Origin: Dictyobacter formicarum
GTDB lineage: Bacteria; Chloroflexota; Ktedonobacteria; Ktedonobacterales; Ktedonobacteraceae
Reading direction: 5' to 3'
Length of the DNA: 64,000 nt
NCBI RefSeq assembly: GCF_016587435.1
Contig: NZ_BNJJ01000002.1
Coordinates: 248,001-312,000, forward strand
In this document: one piece after another, positions 15,945-25,276 of the stretch
Position numbering within the stretch: position 1 is the first letter of the stretch
Layout: each line of letters opens with the position of its first letter
Notes under the pieces: generated by a model
Databases searched by the model: none
Told to the model about the DNA's origin: nothing
The model's input: the letters and a program-made list of their open reading frames with translations, nothing else
Program-made: the position numbers and the translations under genes

Positions 15945-17456
15945 CTACTGAGAATACTGTTTTTTCCCCAGAACGATAAGCAAGCCTGCATAGAACAAGA
16001 GGGCACTAACATAGACTCCCAATGTTATAAACATTCCTTGATGTTGAGTAATCAAGCCACTTCCAACATAAAGAGCAGAACCAATCAATAACGCAACAAC
16101 AAAGCGTCCGACCTCAAATGCAATAGGATATATTCGTTGATTAACAATATAAGCAACCAGAGCAAGTACAACATAAGCAACGAGCGTTGATATTGCAGCC
16201 CCCAGTGCTCCATAGTGTGGAATCAGAACCATGTTCAGGAGGAAATTCACAATAGCGGCTATCATAGTAAATATGCCTCCCAGCCATGTTTTTCTCTTTA
16301 TATTAACTCCGATCATAAAAACGTTGTATATGCCGAAAAAAACGATGGAAGTGGACACAATAGGAATGACATATGCCACCGAGTGATAAACGACAGGGAA
16401 CAAGCAGTTCAGGAGGAATATGCCAATAAATGAGAATGCGAATGATACGAGTAGCACAAATATACTAAACCATCTAAATATAATTTTAAATGTATAAGAT
16501 GCATTTTTTGTTTTTGCGGTTGCATACATCGTATACGGCCAGGCCAGCGTGAAGGGAGTAATAACGACGATAGCTAAGGCCGAACCCAAGTTGTAGGATA
16601 CACCGTACTTTGCCGTCTCTACGAGCGAACTGTACCGGCTCAGCAAATAACGGTCCGATAGCTGTAGTGTCCAATATGAAACAACATTGAGGATAAGCGG
16701 TGCGCCGAACATCAACAAATTACGTGCGATATCCATACGAATCTTTATACCTACCCGCAACAGAATGAGAGGGATTGTGCAGATGACGACACTAAGATAG
16801 CCTCCAGCCGTTGCGATGAGAGAGCCGGCGATTCCCCAGTGCAGCAAACCGACCAGGATGATATTGGCAAGTAATGCGATCAACAGATTGCCAATCGAGA
16901 GGAGAGAGTAAAAAAGTGTGCGGTTTTCGGCCCGCAACCAGGAGAAGCCGGGTACGGTCAAGTTTTGGACGAACATGATACCACCACCTATAGCAATCAG
17001 CCCACTGAGTGATGAATGACCCAGTAAGAAGCGAGCCAGGAAGGAAGATGTACTGAGGGTTCCTAACGTCGCTAAGAGAGAGACGATAAAGAGAAGTAAA
17101 GTTAATGTTGCAACAACATCACGCTTATCATCATGATGTGAGTAATCATAGTTATAGGCGCGAAAAAAGGCCGTACTTAAACCTAGTTGTGTGACACTCG
17201 CTCCTAAGCTAAGGATGGTATTCAGAAGTGTAAGAATGCCATACTCGGAAGAAGAAAGGTTATGTGTTAAAAATGGTGCAAGCGCAAGAGAAATAAAAGG
17301 CGTTATAATAGAAGACAGAGCGTAGGCGCCTGAATTTTGGATCAGTTTGCTGAGAGAGGGAAACTGCCTATCGATAGAAGCACCTACATAGTGCAACTTT
17401 TTAGTGAGCAATTGCGTATTATTTTTTCTATTCAGCTTACTTTTTAACAAATCCAT
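15945..17456 (-). CDS. Polysaccharide flippase (Wzx-like, MOP superfamily)
   Basis: A multi-span membrane protein of 503 residues with roughly 12-14 hydrophobic segments, opening with LIQNSGAYALSSIITPFISLALAPFLTHN split over the first segment. The motif LSSSEYGILTLLNTIL near 72 is the familiar N-terminal part of O-antigen/lipid flippases. It would move the undecaprenyl-linked repeat to the outer face of the membrane. It overlaps the polymerase/ligase gene by 20 bases, an operon sign. Lipid II flippases share this fold, but the context favours polysaccharide export. Confidence 0.85.
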   Translation of the reverse strand: MDLLKSKLNRKNNTQLLTKKLHYVGASIDRQFPSLSKLIQNSGAYALSSIITPFISLALAPFLTHNLSSSEYGILTLLNTILSLGASVTQLGLSTAFFRAYNYDYSHHDDKRDVVATLTLLLFIVSLLATLGTLSTSSFLARFLLGHSSLSGLIAIGGGIMFVQNLTVPGFSWLRAENRTLFYSLLSIGNLLIALLANIILVGLLHWGIAGSLIATAGGYLSVVICTIPLILLRVGIKIRMDIARNLLMFGAPLILNVVSYWTLQLSDRYLLSRYSSLVETAKYGVSYNLGSALAIVVITPFTLAWPYTMYATAKTKNASYTFKIIFRWFSIFVLLVSFAFSFIGIFLLNCLFPVVYHSVAYVIPIVSTSIVFFGIYNVFMIGVNIKRKTWLGGIFTMIAAIVNFLLNMVLIPHYGALGAAISTLVAYVVLALVAYIVNQRIYPIAFEVGRFVVALLIGSALYVGSGLITQHQGMFITLGVYVSALLFYAGLLIVLGKKQYSQ

Positions 17457-18981
17457 TGTCGCCTTCCTTGAATATTCTTTTCCAGTTGTTTTCTTCTGTA
17501 TCTGAAATAGTCGTGCCTCCTTGTTCAGAATGTGCCCATTGAGTTTGTTCGTTTGCTGCTTCGTGGGATTGAGCCTTCAAGAGTAGTGGAGATGAAATGC
17601 AGCCGAGGAGAAACCAACCAATCGCGGCCAGAGGAGCAAGGGTCCAACCACTTATGACGAAGCTATTAAAGCTCAATGCGACAATAGCGGCTATACCGCC
17701 ACTAAGTTGGGGACATTGTTTTATATCAGTATGTATCCAATTGTATAGAGCCGACCATAGAGGAATGACCAGTAGAGCAACAAATATCACCAGTAAAGGG
17801 ATACCAGCCAATGCAGCCAATTCAAGATAGGAGTTGTGCGGATGTGTTAATGGCCTATATTGCTCAATTACGCGATACGGTTCAGCACGAATTATATAGA
17901 CATAGCGGCCCAATCCCACGCCAGTGAGAGGAAAGGCTCGAATTACTTGTATGCCTGTTTTCCAGGCTCCTTGACGTAGTAACAATTCACTTGGAGTACT
18001 TGCATGTTGAATCTGAACAGACAACTGCTGTGGAAATAAACAGAGGATAATGAGTCCAATGATGATGGAGAACATAATGATGTGCAAGCGATAACGCGTC
18101 TGTTTGATCAAAACGATGAAGACAAAGAGACCTACGCCCGCAGCGGCCCACCCACCTGTGCTATAGCTGAAGAGTAATGCTATGGTTATAATCACAATTT
18201 GCGTAGAATAGAAGATTTTTTTCATCATGGAAGCATTTCTACTAAATAAGCCCAGAGGGAGCAGGAGCATCATAGCGAAAAAACTGCCACTCGAATCAGG
18301 ATTGATCAAAAAAGATCCTGTACGATGAAGGGTATCTGCGATTATATAGTCTGATATTGTCGCAAAATAACTATCAAAGCGATCTGTAGCGAATAGCGTG
18401 TAACCTGTAGTTGCTTGAATGATTGCATGGATAGCGACGAGTGTGCCTAAAGCTGACAGGAAATCTATAACGCGTTTCAAGTTTGCTGTATTCCAGACGA
18501 TAACAATGCCTAACCAGAACATTAAAAGAGCGCCCGCAATAATATTGAAATAATAAAAAAGTGTATCTCCTAGAGATATGCCATGCAGCGCAGGAAAAAT
18601 GGAAAGCAGTAGAAATAGTCCCCAGAGCCATAAGTGACGTGGTGCTTGCCAGCAATGTTCTGGAGACCGCCTCAGGAAGATACTTACGAGCAAGGCACAA
18701 GCCAGTGGGAGAGCGATAACTCCCAGGCCCAGGTACCAATCAACATACAGGTGAATTGCGAGGATGTACACAGCAGCCAGTTCATCTTGTCGTAGTAGAA
18801 AGATGATGGCCATTGCGCATATTCCGATGACAATTGCAGAAGCATAAGAACCTGATATGCCTAATAGTATTCCTAGCAGTGTGACACTCGTAGACCCTAC
18901 AATAATGAGGAAGATGGGGAACCATTTTCTGTCTACTTTATATCTGTCGTCCATGATCTCTCGTGAATTCCTACTGAGCAT
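17437..18981 (-). CDS. O-antigen ligase/polymerase family membrane protein (Wzy/WaaL-like)
   Basis: About 514 residues with some 12 membrane segments and one large outside loop. The loop and following segments hold the family block FPLTGVGLGRYVYII (near 350), where the conserved G-x-G-x region sits, then RPLTHPHNSYLELAALAGIPLLV with the catalytic-loop His (near 385). Such proteins either polymerise or ligate exopolysaccharide repeats; the two cannot be separated by sequence. It is coupled to the flippase by overlap. The soluble tail after residue 470 is Gln/Glu-rich. Confidence 0.83.
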   Translation of the reverse strand: MLSRNSREIMDDRYKVDRKWFPIFLIIVGSTSVTLLGILLGISGSYASAIVIGICAMAIIFLLRQDELAAVYILAIHLYVDWYLGLGVIALPLACALLVSIFLRRSPEHCWQAPRHLWLWGLFLLLSIFPALHGISLGDTLFYYFNIIAGALLMFWLGIVIVWNTANLKRVIDFLSALGTLVAIHAIIQATTGYTLFATDRFDSYFATISDYIIADTLHRTGSFLINPDSSGSFFAMMLLLPLGLFSRNASMMKKIFYSTQIVIITIALLFSYSTGGWAAAGVGLFVFIVLIKQTRYRLHIIMFSIIIGLIILCLFPQQLSVQIQHASTPSELLLRQGAWKTGIQVIRAFPLTGVGLGRYVYIIRAEPYRVIEQYRPLTHPHNSYLELAALAGIPLLVIFVALLVIPLWSALYNWIHTDIKQCPQLSGGIAAIVALSFNSFVISGWTLAPLAAIGWFLLGCISSPLLLKAQSHEAANEQTQWAHSEQGGTTISDTEENNWKRIFKEGDNGFVKK

Positions 18982-19039
18982 TCTGTGGTCCTTTCGTGTA
19001 AATAATGTTATAGATAGGTAGCCGTGTAGATTTTGTTAT

Positions 19040-19068
19040 ATATGAACTTAATTGTATTAAATTCATAT
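19040..19068. promoter_or_regulatory. AT-rich dyad upstream of the polymerase gene
   Basis: Arms 19040-19052 and 19056-19068 (ATATGAACTTAAT and ATTAAATTCATAT) pair with one mismatch around TGT. It lies in the 99-base gap between the DUF4012 stop and the polymerase start. It could be a protein binding site or an internal promoter region. The evidence is only the symmetry. Confidence 0.35.
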
Positions 19069-19080
19069 AATGACTGTATT

Positions 19081-21066
19081 TCAGGAGCATATATAGTTTA
19101 TGTCTAAAGAAATATTTTCCGTCAGAGGACGATTGAGAATGACAGTTTGTCTATGGGGAGTTTTGCTTCCTCCTGACACATCCCTCAGCGTTGCACAGGA
19201 TGGCAGCCTTACCTGTACATGGGTCATCCATACTACTCCCGCCTGTTTTTGGATCAAGGTGTGATATTGCCAACCATGTTCATTGTGTGTAGCTGCGTGA
19301 GGCACATGCCAGATAAGAGTAATCGTGTGGGTCTGGTCGTTGGCGAGTGTGAAAAAGCCTGCCCATACCTCATGCCCAAAGGCTTGACTATGACCACGTT
19401 GTTGCCAACCAGTAAGTGTCTGAAGGATACTTTCTTTGGGCACATATACACGTACATAATCTCGATAAAGTGGGAAGCCATAATTTTGATTTGATCCCAG
19501 CCAGGCGTAGTGAAGCGTAGCATGGTGAGTAGCATTGCCATCCGTATCAATAGTCACGTTATCAGTTAACGTACTTTTGATCGCATTATTTGCTTTATTG
19601 GAGGCAATATTGGCGTCCACAACGAAGAGATCATCACCTGGTGGAGTTTGAATTGCTGCGTCAAGATACTTGTTATGGAGTTGTATTTCAGCGTCTGGAT
19701 TGTTGAAGTAGAGCTGCATGTCCTTTGTCTGTAGAGCATCGGCCAGGAGTTGTAAAAACTGAAAAGCGTGAGATGCTGCTACCTGGTGAACGCGAGCAAG
19801 AAAATGTTTTGCCAGCAGCGCAATAAAGTGTTTGCGCAGTGAGGAATAGCCGTCTGGTGAGGCAATATAGTCTGGTCCTTCACCACCCCGACCGAGCTGA
19901 TGATAATGAATACGTTCAACCAAGTTCTGGGCACTCACCTTCTCATGGTACTCGGGAAGAGTAATTGGTCCGGTGATAACAAGTGCACGTTGGATGAACG
20001 AAGGAGTGAGGGCGATAACACCCTGGAGGGGAACATTACCGCCTTCACGCACATAGATTGACTCAGCATACCGAGCATTTGTTGGGAAATCGGCATCGAG
20101 ATTGGAGTCGCGGAGTCCCCAATTGCCGCGTGCTATATCAAACCAGCGATAAGCCGGTGGAAATGGTATGCCTCTTCCAGAAGTATAAAATGGACGATCG
20201 AGCAAATCAGTATCGGTAATATAGGCAGAGGCTAGCCGTCCTTCCGATAGGGTCATAGTCCCATAGTTGCCGATGAAACCACCGCCAGGCCGTAATTCTG
20301 TTGAATCGAGGACCTCGATAAGATAATTGGTTGGTGTACCAATACCAAGGAGTACGGGTGAAATCGACACTATGTTCGACAAACCACTCAGCCATTTTTG
20401 GAGCTTTGGAAGATCGCTGTGAGCCATATGTATCAGGTTCTGCACATGTGAATCTTGTATATCAGATAATTGCAGTTGATCGACCTCATCGACAGCTTTT
20501 GAAAGTGATGTCTGTATAATATGAGCATTTTGCATAAAAATAGGTATATCGGTCGCCATGAGTCCGTGTGATTGATCATCAAAGGGATCATGCAAACGAG
20601 CTATGAGCACATTCAAAATATCACAGCTTGCCATGCCGGCCTGGGAAAGCGCGAGTGCAAGAGGAACAAGATGGAGAGCGGTATGGAGACGCTGCCCATA
20701 CCACGGCAGATAGCTCATAACGCCTGGTACAAATTTCAGGTCCATTTCTAGCCGGGTAAATGTTTCCAATGCCTGGGCGAATTCTTGTTGGGCCTCGGCC
20801 ACAGTGTGAGCATCCGGAGAGTGTTGCGCTAACGTGAGTAAGTGTTCTTTACCCTGTAAGAGATGCTGCATACCTTCTTTTGCTAAAAGCAGATCGTAGT
20901 GATAGCGAGTCGTACCTATTCTGTATACCAGACCTAATAATATAGTACTGCACATGACGAAGAGCAGAAAGCCAAGCAGCAGAGTTTTTGTGCGAAATGG
21001 CGTGCGATTCCGAGGGGGTAGTTGCAATTGAACTGGTTGCGCATCTCCCATTTTTGCCTGTTCCAT
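19081..21066 (-). CDS. DUF4012 domain protein of the exopolysaccharide locus
   Basis: About 661 residues with a Pro/Arg-rich cytoplasmic N-terminus, one membrane segment near residues 27-50 and a large outside region. The DUF4012 core is seen around LIEVLDSTELRPGGGFIGNYG (near 250, quoted in part), followed by ITDTDLLDRPF and a block with RWFDIARGNWGLRDSNLDADFP read over two segments near 310. The domain is common next to exopolysaccharide genes in Gram-positive and Chloroflexota genomes, but its activity is unknown. The start at 21066 is set by GAGGG seven bases upstream, 13 bases after the stop of the kinase gene; the ORF could extend to 21126. Possible roles are polymer attachment or chain handling outside the cell. 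Confidence 0.78.
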   Translation of the reverse strand: MEQAKMGDAQPVQLQLPPRNRTPFRTKTLLLGFLLFVMCSTILLGLVYRIGTTRYHYDLLLAKEGMQHLLQGKEHLLTLAQHSPDAHTVAEAQQEFAQALETFTRLEMDLKFVPGVMSYLPWYGQRLHTALHLVPLALALSQAGMASCDILNVLIARLHDPFDDQSHGLMATDIPIFMQNAHIIQTSLSKAVDEVDQLQLSDIQDSHVQNLIHMAHSDLPKLQKWLSGLSNIVSISPVLLGIGTPTNYLIEVLDSTELRPGGGFIGNYGTMTLSEGRLASAYITDTDLLDRPFYTSGRGIPFPPAYRWFDIARGNWGLRDSNLDADFPTNARYAESIYVREGGNVPLQGVIALTPSFIQRALVITGPITLPEYHEKVSAQNLVERIHYHQLGRGGEGPDYIASPDGYSSLRKHFIALLAKHFLARVHQVAASHAFQFLQLLADALQTKDMQLYFNNPDAEIQLHNKYLDAAIQTPPGDDLFVVDANIASNKANNAIKSTLTDNVTIDTDGNATHHATLHYAWLGSNQNYGFPLYRDYVRVYVPKESILQTLTGWQQRGHSQAFGHEVWAGFFTLANDQTHTITLIWHVPHAATHNEHGWQYHTLIQKQAGVVWMTHVQVRLPSCATLRDVSGGSKTPHRQTVILNRPLTENISLDINYICS

Positions 21067-21079
21067 CTTCTTCCCTCTT

Positions 21080-22843
21080 TCACTTTCCATTTGGAGATGC
21101 GTTATTTTGTGTGATTTTTTGTCCAATCTGCGTTAAGGGTGGCGATGAAGCAGAAGTGGTAGAGCTGTGCTCATTTTGAAGTTGTATTGCCTCCTGATCC
21201 TCATCAGCATCGTGATTATAGTAGTAGGCGTAGGGTGCGTCGTGGTGATTATACTGTTGCTTATTGACTACATAACCAAGGATGCGGGCACCTGATTGCA
21301 TAAGTTGTGTTTTTGCGCGTTGGAGATATTTCTTTTTAACGCGTGTGATATCCGCGACGATCAGGGTACCGTCAACTTTTGCTGTCAGAATATTTGCATC
21401 TACCAGACCCAACAGAGGTGGTGTGTCAAAGATAACCATTTCAAAGCCGCTATGAGTGAGTATCGTTAGAAAATGATTCATAGCTTTCGAATCGAGTAAT
21501 TCTGAGGGGTTGGGGGGGAGTGTCCCTGCGGGCATTATGTGAAGATTAGGAATATCTACGGAATACACATATGTCTCCAATGAGAGGCTGGAATGTTCAG
21601 ATGGGGAAGATGATGGTAATGCTGGGAGCTGATAGTGAGAGCATGCCACAATAGCATCACTGAGTCCTTTTGTCCTGGCGGCTATTAAAAACTTATCATG
21701 TTGTGTGGGATGATGTAAGTCTGCGTCAACGAGGAGTGTTTTCTTTCCCACCCTGGCCATAAAAATAGCAAGGTTGGCGGCAATAGTGCTTTTCCCATCA
21801 TTTGGCATAGCACTCGTTACGACCAATGAATGTAATGGCTTGTTGACTGCTGAAAAACCGATATTTGTTCGCAGCATGCGATATGCCTCAGCGCTGGCAC
21901 TGTTTATCTTTGGATTCACCACAGACTCTTGTTTACCCTTTGTGGTATCGACGCGCCAGATTGTTCCTAGAGCCGGGTATTCGAGTATGCTCGCGATATC
22001 TTCAGTCGTGCGGACACGAGTATCAAACTGTTCAATGAGCACTGCAAACAAGAGTCCGAGTGACAGGCCTGCTGCAATACCCGCGAGTGTATTCAGCAGA
22101 ATCTGAGGTTGCACAGGATGGCTCGCAGGCTGGGCGGGTTGAGCAATGCGAAGGAAATCGCTATTTTGTGCCTGGTTCATATTAAGTTGCAATAACATCG
22201 TTTGCCATTGACTATAGTGCTCCTGTAACCTGTTCAGCTGATCTTGCAAGCTGGTAATTTGCATTTGCAAGCTCATTGCTTGAGATGGTGAATTGTTTCC
22301 CAGAGTGGCAAGTTGTTGCTGGAGGTGTAGCAATTTTCTTGATGTCTTGTCAATAGTTGCACTGGTCGTATCAACTTCTTTTTGAATTTGCTGCTGAGAG
22401 TGATGATGATCTTGCTGGTTCTCTTGTACCTGTTGTTCTATCAGGCTCTCTGCAATAGTATTTGCCAGTTCTGCCGCCCTGTATGGATTCATATTTTTTA
22501 CCGTAATATCAAACAGTTGTGTATTAAGCCTGGGTATAGCCGTAGTTGCTCTAGCGAGTTGTTCGACGCTCAGGCCTGGATAGTGTGAGGCAGTCTTGCG
22601 CAATACCGGATCACTTGTTGCGAGCTGAGATTCCGTTTGCACGAGCTGATCACTGGCAAGCAGATTATTATAATCAGATGAAGTGCTTGTTGACTGAATA
22701 ACAACTCGTATGAGTACACTTGATTGATAAATTGGTGTGGCTAGATGACTTGTGATATAGGCTCCCAGTCCTACACACACCATACAGGCGATGATAAGTT
22801 TCCATTGCTTGGTCAGTATGACCAAGGAACGCTCAAGCGTCAT
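21080..22843 (-). CDS. Polysaccharide co-polymerase / tyrosine autokinase (Wzz-Wzc type)
   Basis: A 587-residue fusion of a chain-length determinant and a BY-kinase. The Wzz part has membrane segments near 17-33 and near 250-272, with a long coiled coil between (Gln-rich, about 145-215). The kinase part has a Walker A SAMPNDGKSTIAANL (near 342), Walker A' VDADLHHP (near 372) and Walker B VIFDTPPLLGLVDA (near 485). The tail has a Tyr cluster (AYYYN near 556), the usual autophosphorylation site. It sets chain length by cycles of phosphorylation; a phosphatase partner is not in the window. It is followed 13 bases later by the DUF4012 gene. Confidence 0.9.
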   Translation of the reverse strand: MTLERSLVILTKQWKLIIACMVCVGLGAYITSHLATPIYQSSVLIRVVIQSTSTSSDYNNLLASDQLVQTESQLATSDPVLRKTASHYPGLSVEQLARATTAIPRLNTQLFDITVKNMNPYRAAELANTIAESLIEQQVQENQQDHHHSQQQIQKEVDTTSATIDKTSRKLLHLQQQLATLGNNSPSQAMSLQMQITSLQDQLNRLQEHYSQWQTMLLQLNMNQAQNSDFLRIAQPAQPASHPVQPQILLNTLAGIAAGLSLGLLFAVLIEQFDTRVRTTEDIASILEYPALGTIWRVDTTKGKQESVVNPKINSASAEAYRMLRTNIGFSAVNKPLHSLVVTSAMPNDGKSTIAANLAIFMARVGKKTLLVDADLHHPTQHDKFLIAARTKGLSDAIVACSHYQLPALPSSSPSEHSSLSLETYVYSVDIPNLHIMPAGTLPPNPSELLDSKAMNHFLTILTHSGFEMVIFDTPPLLGLVDANILTAKVDGTLIVADITRVKKKYLQRAKTQLMQSGARILGYVVNKQQYNHHDAPYAYYYNHDADEDQEAIQLQNEHSSTTSASSPPLTQIGQKITQNNASPNGK

Positions 22844-22913
22844 ATTTTACCTTTCCTTCTCCTAAAAAATATTGCACATCATTTATAGTAATCATATGAA
22901 TTATGCCAGATAA

Positions 22914-24080
22914 TCATCTGCGCACTCCTATCTCATTATACTGATAAATACATGAGAAGAGATGGTGACGTAGTTGTTCATCGCTTTCATCGAGCAAGCC
23001 CTTTTCTAGTATCTGTACCCATTGAGCGATCGCTGTAAAGGAAGGAGCAGGATCTCTGCAGGTAATGCAGAAGATTTTATCGTATCGCGTACTTATAAGT
23101 TCCTCATCGGGAGCAACCAGCAATTCGTGAAGGCGTTCGCCGGGTCGCAGGCCGGTATAGACGATAGGAATATCCATATCCACCTTCAATCCTTGTGAAT
23201 GGATCATTTTCCAGGCAAGATCTACAATGCGTATAGGTTTTCCCATATCGAGCAGGTAGATATTGCCAGGTTCGGCCAATGCTGCCGTAAGGATAACCAT
23301 GCCACAGGCCTCGGTACAGGTCATAAAGTAGCGGGTTGCCTGGGGATCTGTTATGGTAACAGGACCTCCCTGTGCAATCTGTCGGATAAACGTCGGGACA
23401 ACACTCCCGCGAGTGCCAAGGACATTGCCAAAGCGTACTGAGCAGAAACAGGTCTCGGACACTTCCAGATCTGCTGATGAACGGATAACCAGTTCTCCGA
23501 AACGTTTAGACGCGCCCATAACGCAGGCGGGCCTGACAGCTTTATCCGTTGAGACAAAAATAAAATTGACGATTTTATATTTCTGAGCCAGGAGGCATAG
23601 ATAGTATGTTCCAAGTGCATTAGTACGAATCGCCTGTTTGGGATGTTGTTCGAGAAGGGGGACATGTTTATAAGCCGCGACATGAAACACAATTTGAGGA
23701 TGTATACTTGAGAAGAGGTGCTCCATACTCGGTTTATCCATAATATCGCCTATGTTTGGCAGGAAATGGTGTCCATATGGATGCGTATGCAAACTTTCCG
23801 CGAGGTCAAATAACCCTGTTTCGTTGATGTCCAGGCCAACAACAAGAGCAGGTTGATGATCGAGCAATTGGCGGCATAATTCGGAGCCAATTGACCCTGC
23901 GGCACCTGTCACAAGGATGATGCGATCCTTGAGAAAGGGAAAAGAAGTTTGAGTTTGGAAGGAATGTATCTCCCTATCGAGCAATGCGGCCAGGTCAATC
24001 ATGTGTGCATGCCCTTGACCTGCGTATAGCGTACCGTCATGTGCACAGGTAAAAGCGTTTTTCATTGCAATCGTACTCAC
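22914..24080 (-). CDS. Nucleotide-sugar 4,6-dehydratase (CapD/PglF-like, soluble form)
   Basis: SDR-fold enzyme acting on UDP-GlcNAc-like sugars to give a 4-keto-6-deoxy product. It shows the NAD(P) motif VTGAAGSIGSELCRQ (near 57), HVAAYKHVPLLEQHP (near 132) and the catalytic block STDKAVRPACVMGASKR (near 177). It ends with a short C-terminal region containing GLRPGERLHELL. The four N-terminal membrane segments of full-length CapD/PglF are absent, so the protein is cytoplasmic. The GTG at 24080 overlaps the stop of the aminotransferase by four bases. The pair with the adjacent DegT aminotransferase is that of a UDP-4-amino-4,6-dideoxy sugar route. A 5-inverting PseB-like activity is possible. 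Confidence 0.83.
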   Translation of the reverse strand: MSTIAMKNAFTCAHDGTLYAGQGHAHMIDLAALLDREIHSFQTQTSFPFLKDRIILVTGAAGSIGSELCRQLLDHQPALVVGLDINETGLFDLAESLHTHPYGHHFLPNIGDIMDKPSMEHLFSSIHPQIVFHVAAYKHVPLLEQHPKQAIRTNALGTYYLCLLAQKYKIVNFIFVSTDKAVRPACVMGASKRFGELVIRSSADLEVSETCFCSVRFGNVLGTRGSVVPTFIRQIAQGGPVTITDPQATRYFMTCTEACGMVILTAALAEPGNIYLLDMGKPIRIVDLAWKMIHSQGLKVDMDIPIVYTGLRPGERLHELLVAPDEELISTRYDKIFCITCRDPAPSFTAIAQWVQILEKGLLDESDEQLRHHLFSCIYQYNEIGVRR

Positions 24081-25276
24081 TTTTTGTATGTTGTAACAAT
24101 CTGTTCTATTGCAAAGATCACATCGTCGACATCCTCATCTGTCATACCAGGATACAAAGGTAGGGATATCGCGCGTTGATACGTCTGAAAGGCTACCGGA
24201 AAGTCATGCGGAGCCAGATGATAGGAATCGCGGTAGAAAGGATGGAGATGAAGCGGGATAAAGTGGACACTGGCGCCGATCCTGGCTTCCGTAAGTGCCT
24301 GAATAAAAGCGTCACGTGTGATCGCAAGACGTTCTAATTGTAGTCGTAGAATGTAGAGATGCCAGGCGTGCTCAACATGTGCAGGATTGGGGGGTGTTTC
24401 GAGCTCGGGCCACTGTGAAAAAGCTTCTGTATAGCGCTGCGCAATTGCCCGTCGTCGTTGCAGGAGCCATTGGCTGCGTGCCAGTTGGTGCAGTCCTAGC
24501 GATGCGGCAATGTCTGTCATATTATATTTATACCCGGCCTGTAACACCTCATAGTACCAGGACCCCTCGGACTTGTAGCGCTTCCAGGCATCACGGCTAA
24601 TGCCATGAAGCGCCATCATCGAGGCACGTTGTGCATAATCAGAATTGGCTGTAGTGAGCATACCTCCTTCTCCTGTTGAGAGCGTTTTCGTTGCATAGAA
24701 GCTAAATGCCGTCATATCACTGATCGAGCCAACCATCTGTCCTCGATAAGTAGCGGGGAAAGCATGTGCTGCATCTTCGATCACGGGCAAAGCATGTGCC
24801 TGTGCAATGGTAAGAATTTCATCCATCTCAGCGGGTAGTCCCGCAATATGGACGACGATAATCGCCCGGGTTCGTGGTGTAATATGTTGTTCAAGTTGAG
24901 CTGGATCAAGGTTACAAGTAACAGGATCAACATCTACAAAGACTGGCCGTGCGCGACAATACACGACCACTTCAGCCGTTGCAGTAAAGGTATAGACCGG
25001 GACGATAACTTCATCATGTTCACCCACTCCCAATGCATCGAGGGCCAGGTGCATGGCAGCTGTAGCAGAGTTTACCGCAACTGCGTAGGGAGCGTTCACG
25101 AAGCGGGCAAACTCACTTTCAAAACGCTTGGTTTTGGCTCCAGTTGTTAACCATCCTGAATGCAAGGTATCCACAACCTCATCGATTTCTGCTTGAGTGA
25201 TGTGGGGGACAGCGAACGGAAGGAAGGTTTTACGCTTGCGGCCCAGAAGTGTTTGTAAAACGTTTTTATCTTCCAT
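24077..25276 (-). CDS. DegT/DnrJ/EryC1/StrS-family sugar aminotransferase
   Basis: PLP-dependent aminotransferase of 399 residues that aminates a keto-sugar. The family blocks are VNSATAAMHLALDALGVG (near 58), YTFTATAEVVVY (near 85), VIEDAAHAFPATY (near 165), and SFYATKTLSTGEGGM (near 190), whose Lys should bind PLP. It overlaps the phosphoglycosyltransferase gene by 11 bases and the dehydratase by four, so its keto-sugar is likely the dehydratase product (a PglE-like role). A second, different member lies at 30804-31931. Confidence 0.86.
   Translation of the reverse strand: MEDKNVLQTLLGRKRKTFLPFAVPHITQAEIDEVVDTLHSGWLTTGAKTKRFESEFARFVNAPYAVAVNSATAAMHLALDALGVGEHDEVIVPVYTFTATAEVVVYCRARPVFVDVDPVTCNLDPAQLEQHITPRTRAIIVVHIAGLPAEMDEILTIAQAHALPVIEDAAHAFPATYRGQMVGSISDMTAFSFYATKTLSTGEGGMLTTANSDYAQRASMMALHGISRDAWKRYKSEGSWYYEVLQAGYKYNMTDIAASLGLHQLARSQWLLQRRRAIAQRYTEAFSQWPELETPPNPAHVEHAWHLYILRLQLERLAITRDAFIQALTEARIGASVHFIPLHLHPFYRDSYHLAPHDFPVAFQTYQRAISLPLYPGMTDEDVDDVIFAIEQIVTTYKK

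Noticed and set aside
19040..19068. AT-rich dyad as an intrinsic terminator of DUF4012
   Set aside because: The stem is AT only and it lies upstream of the polymerase start on the minus strand, not after the DUF4012 stop in the direction of transcription; kept only as a possible regulatory site.
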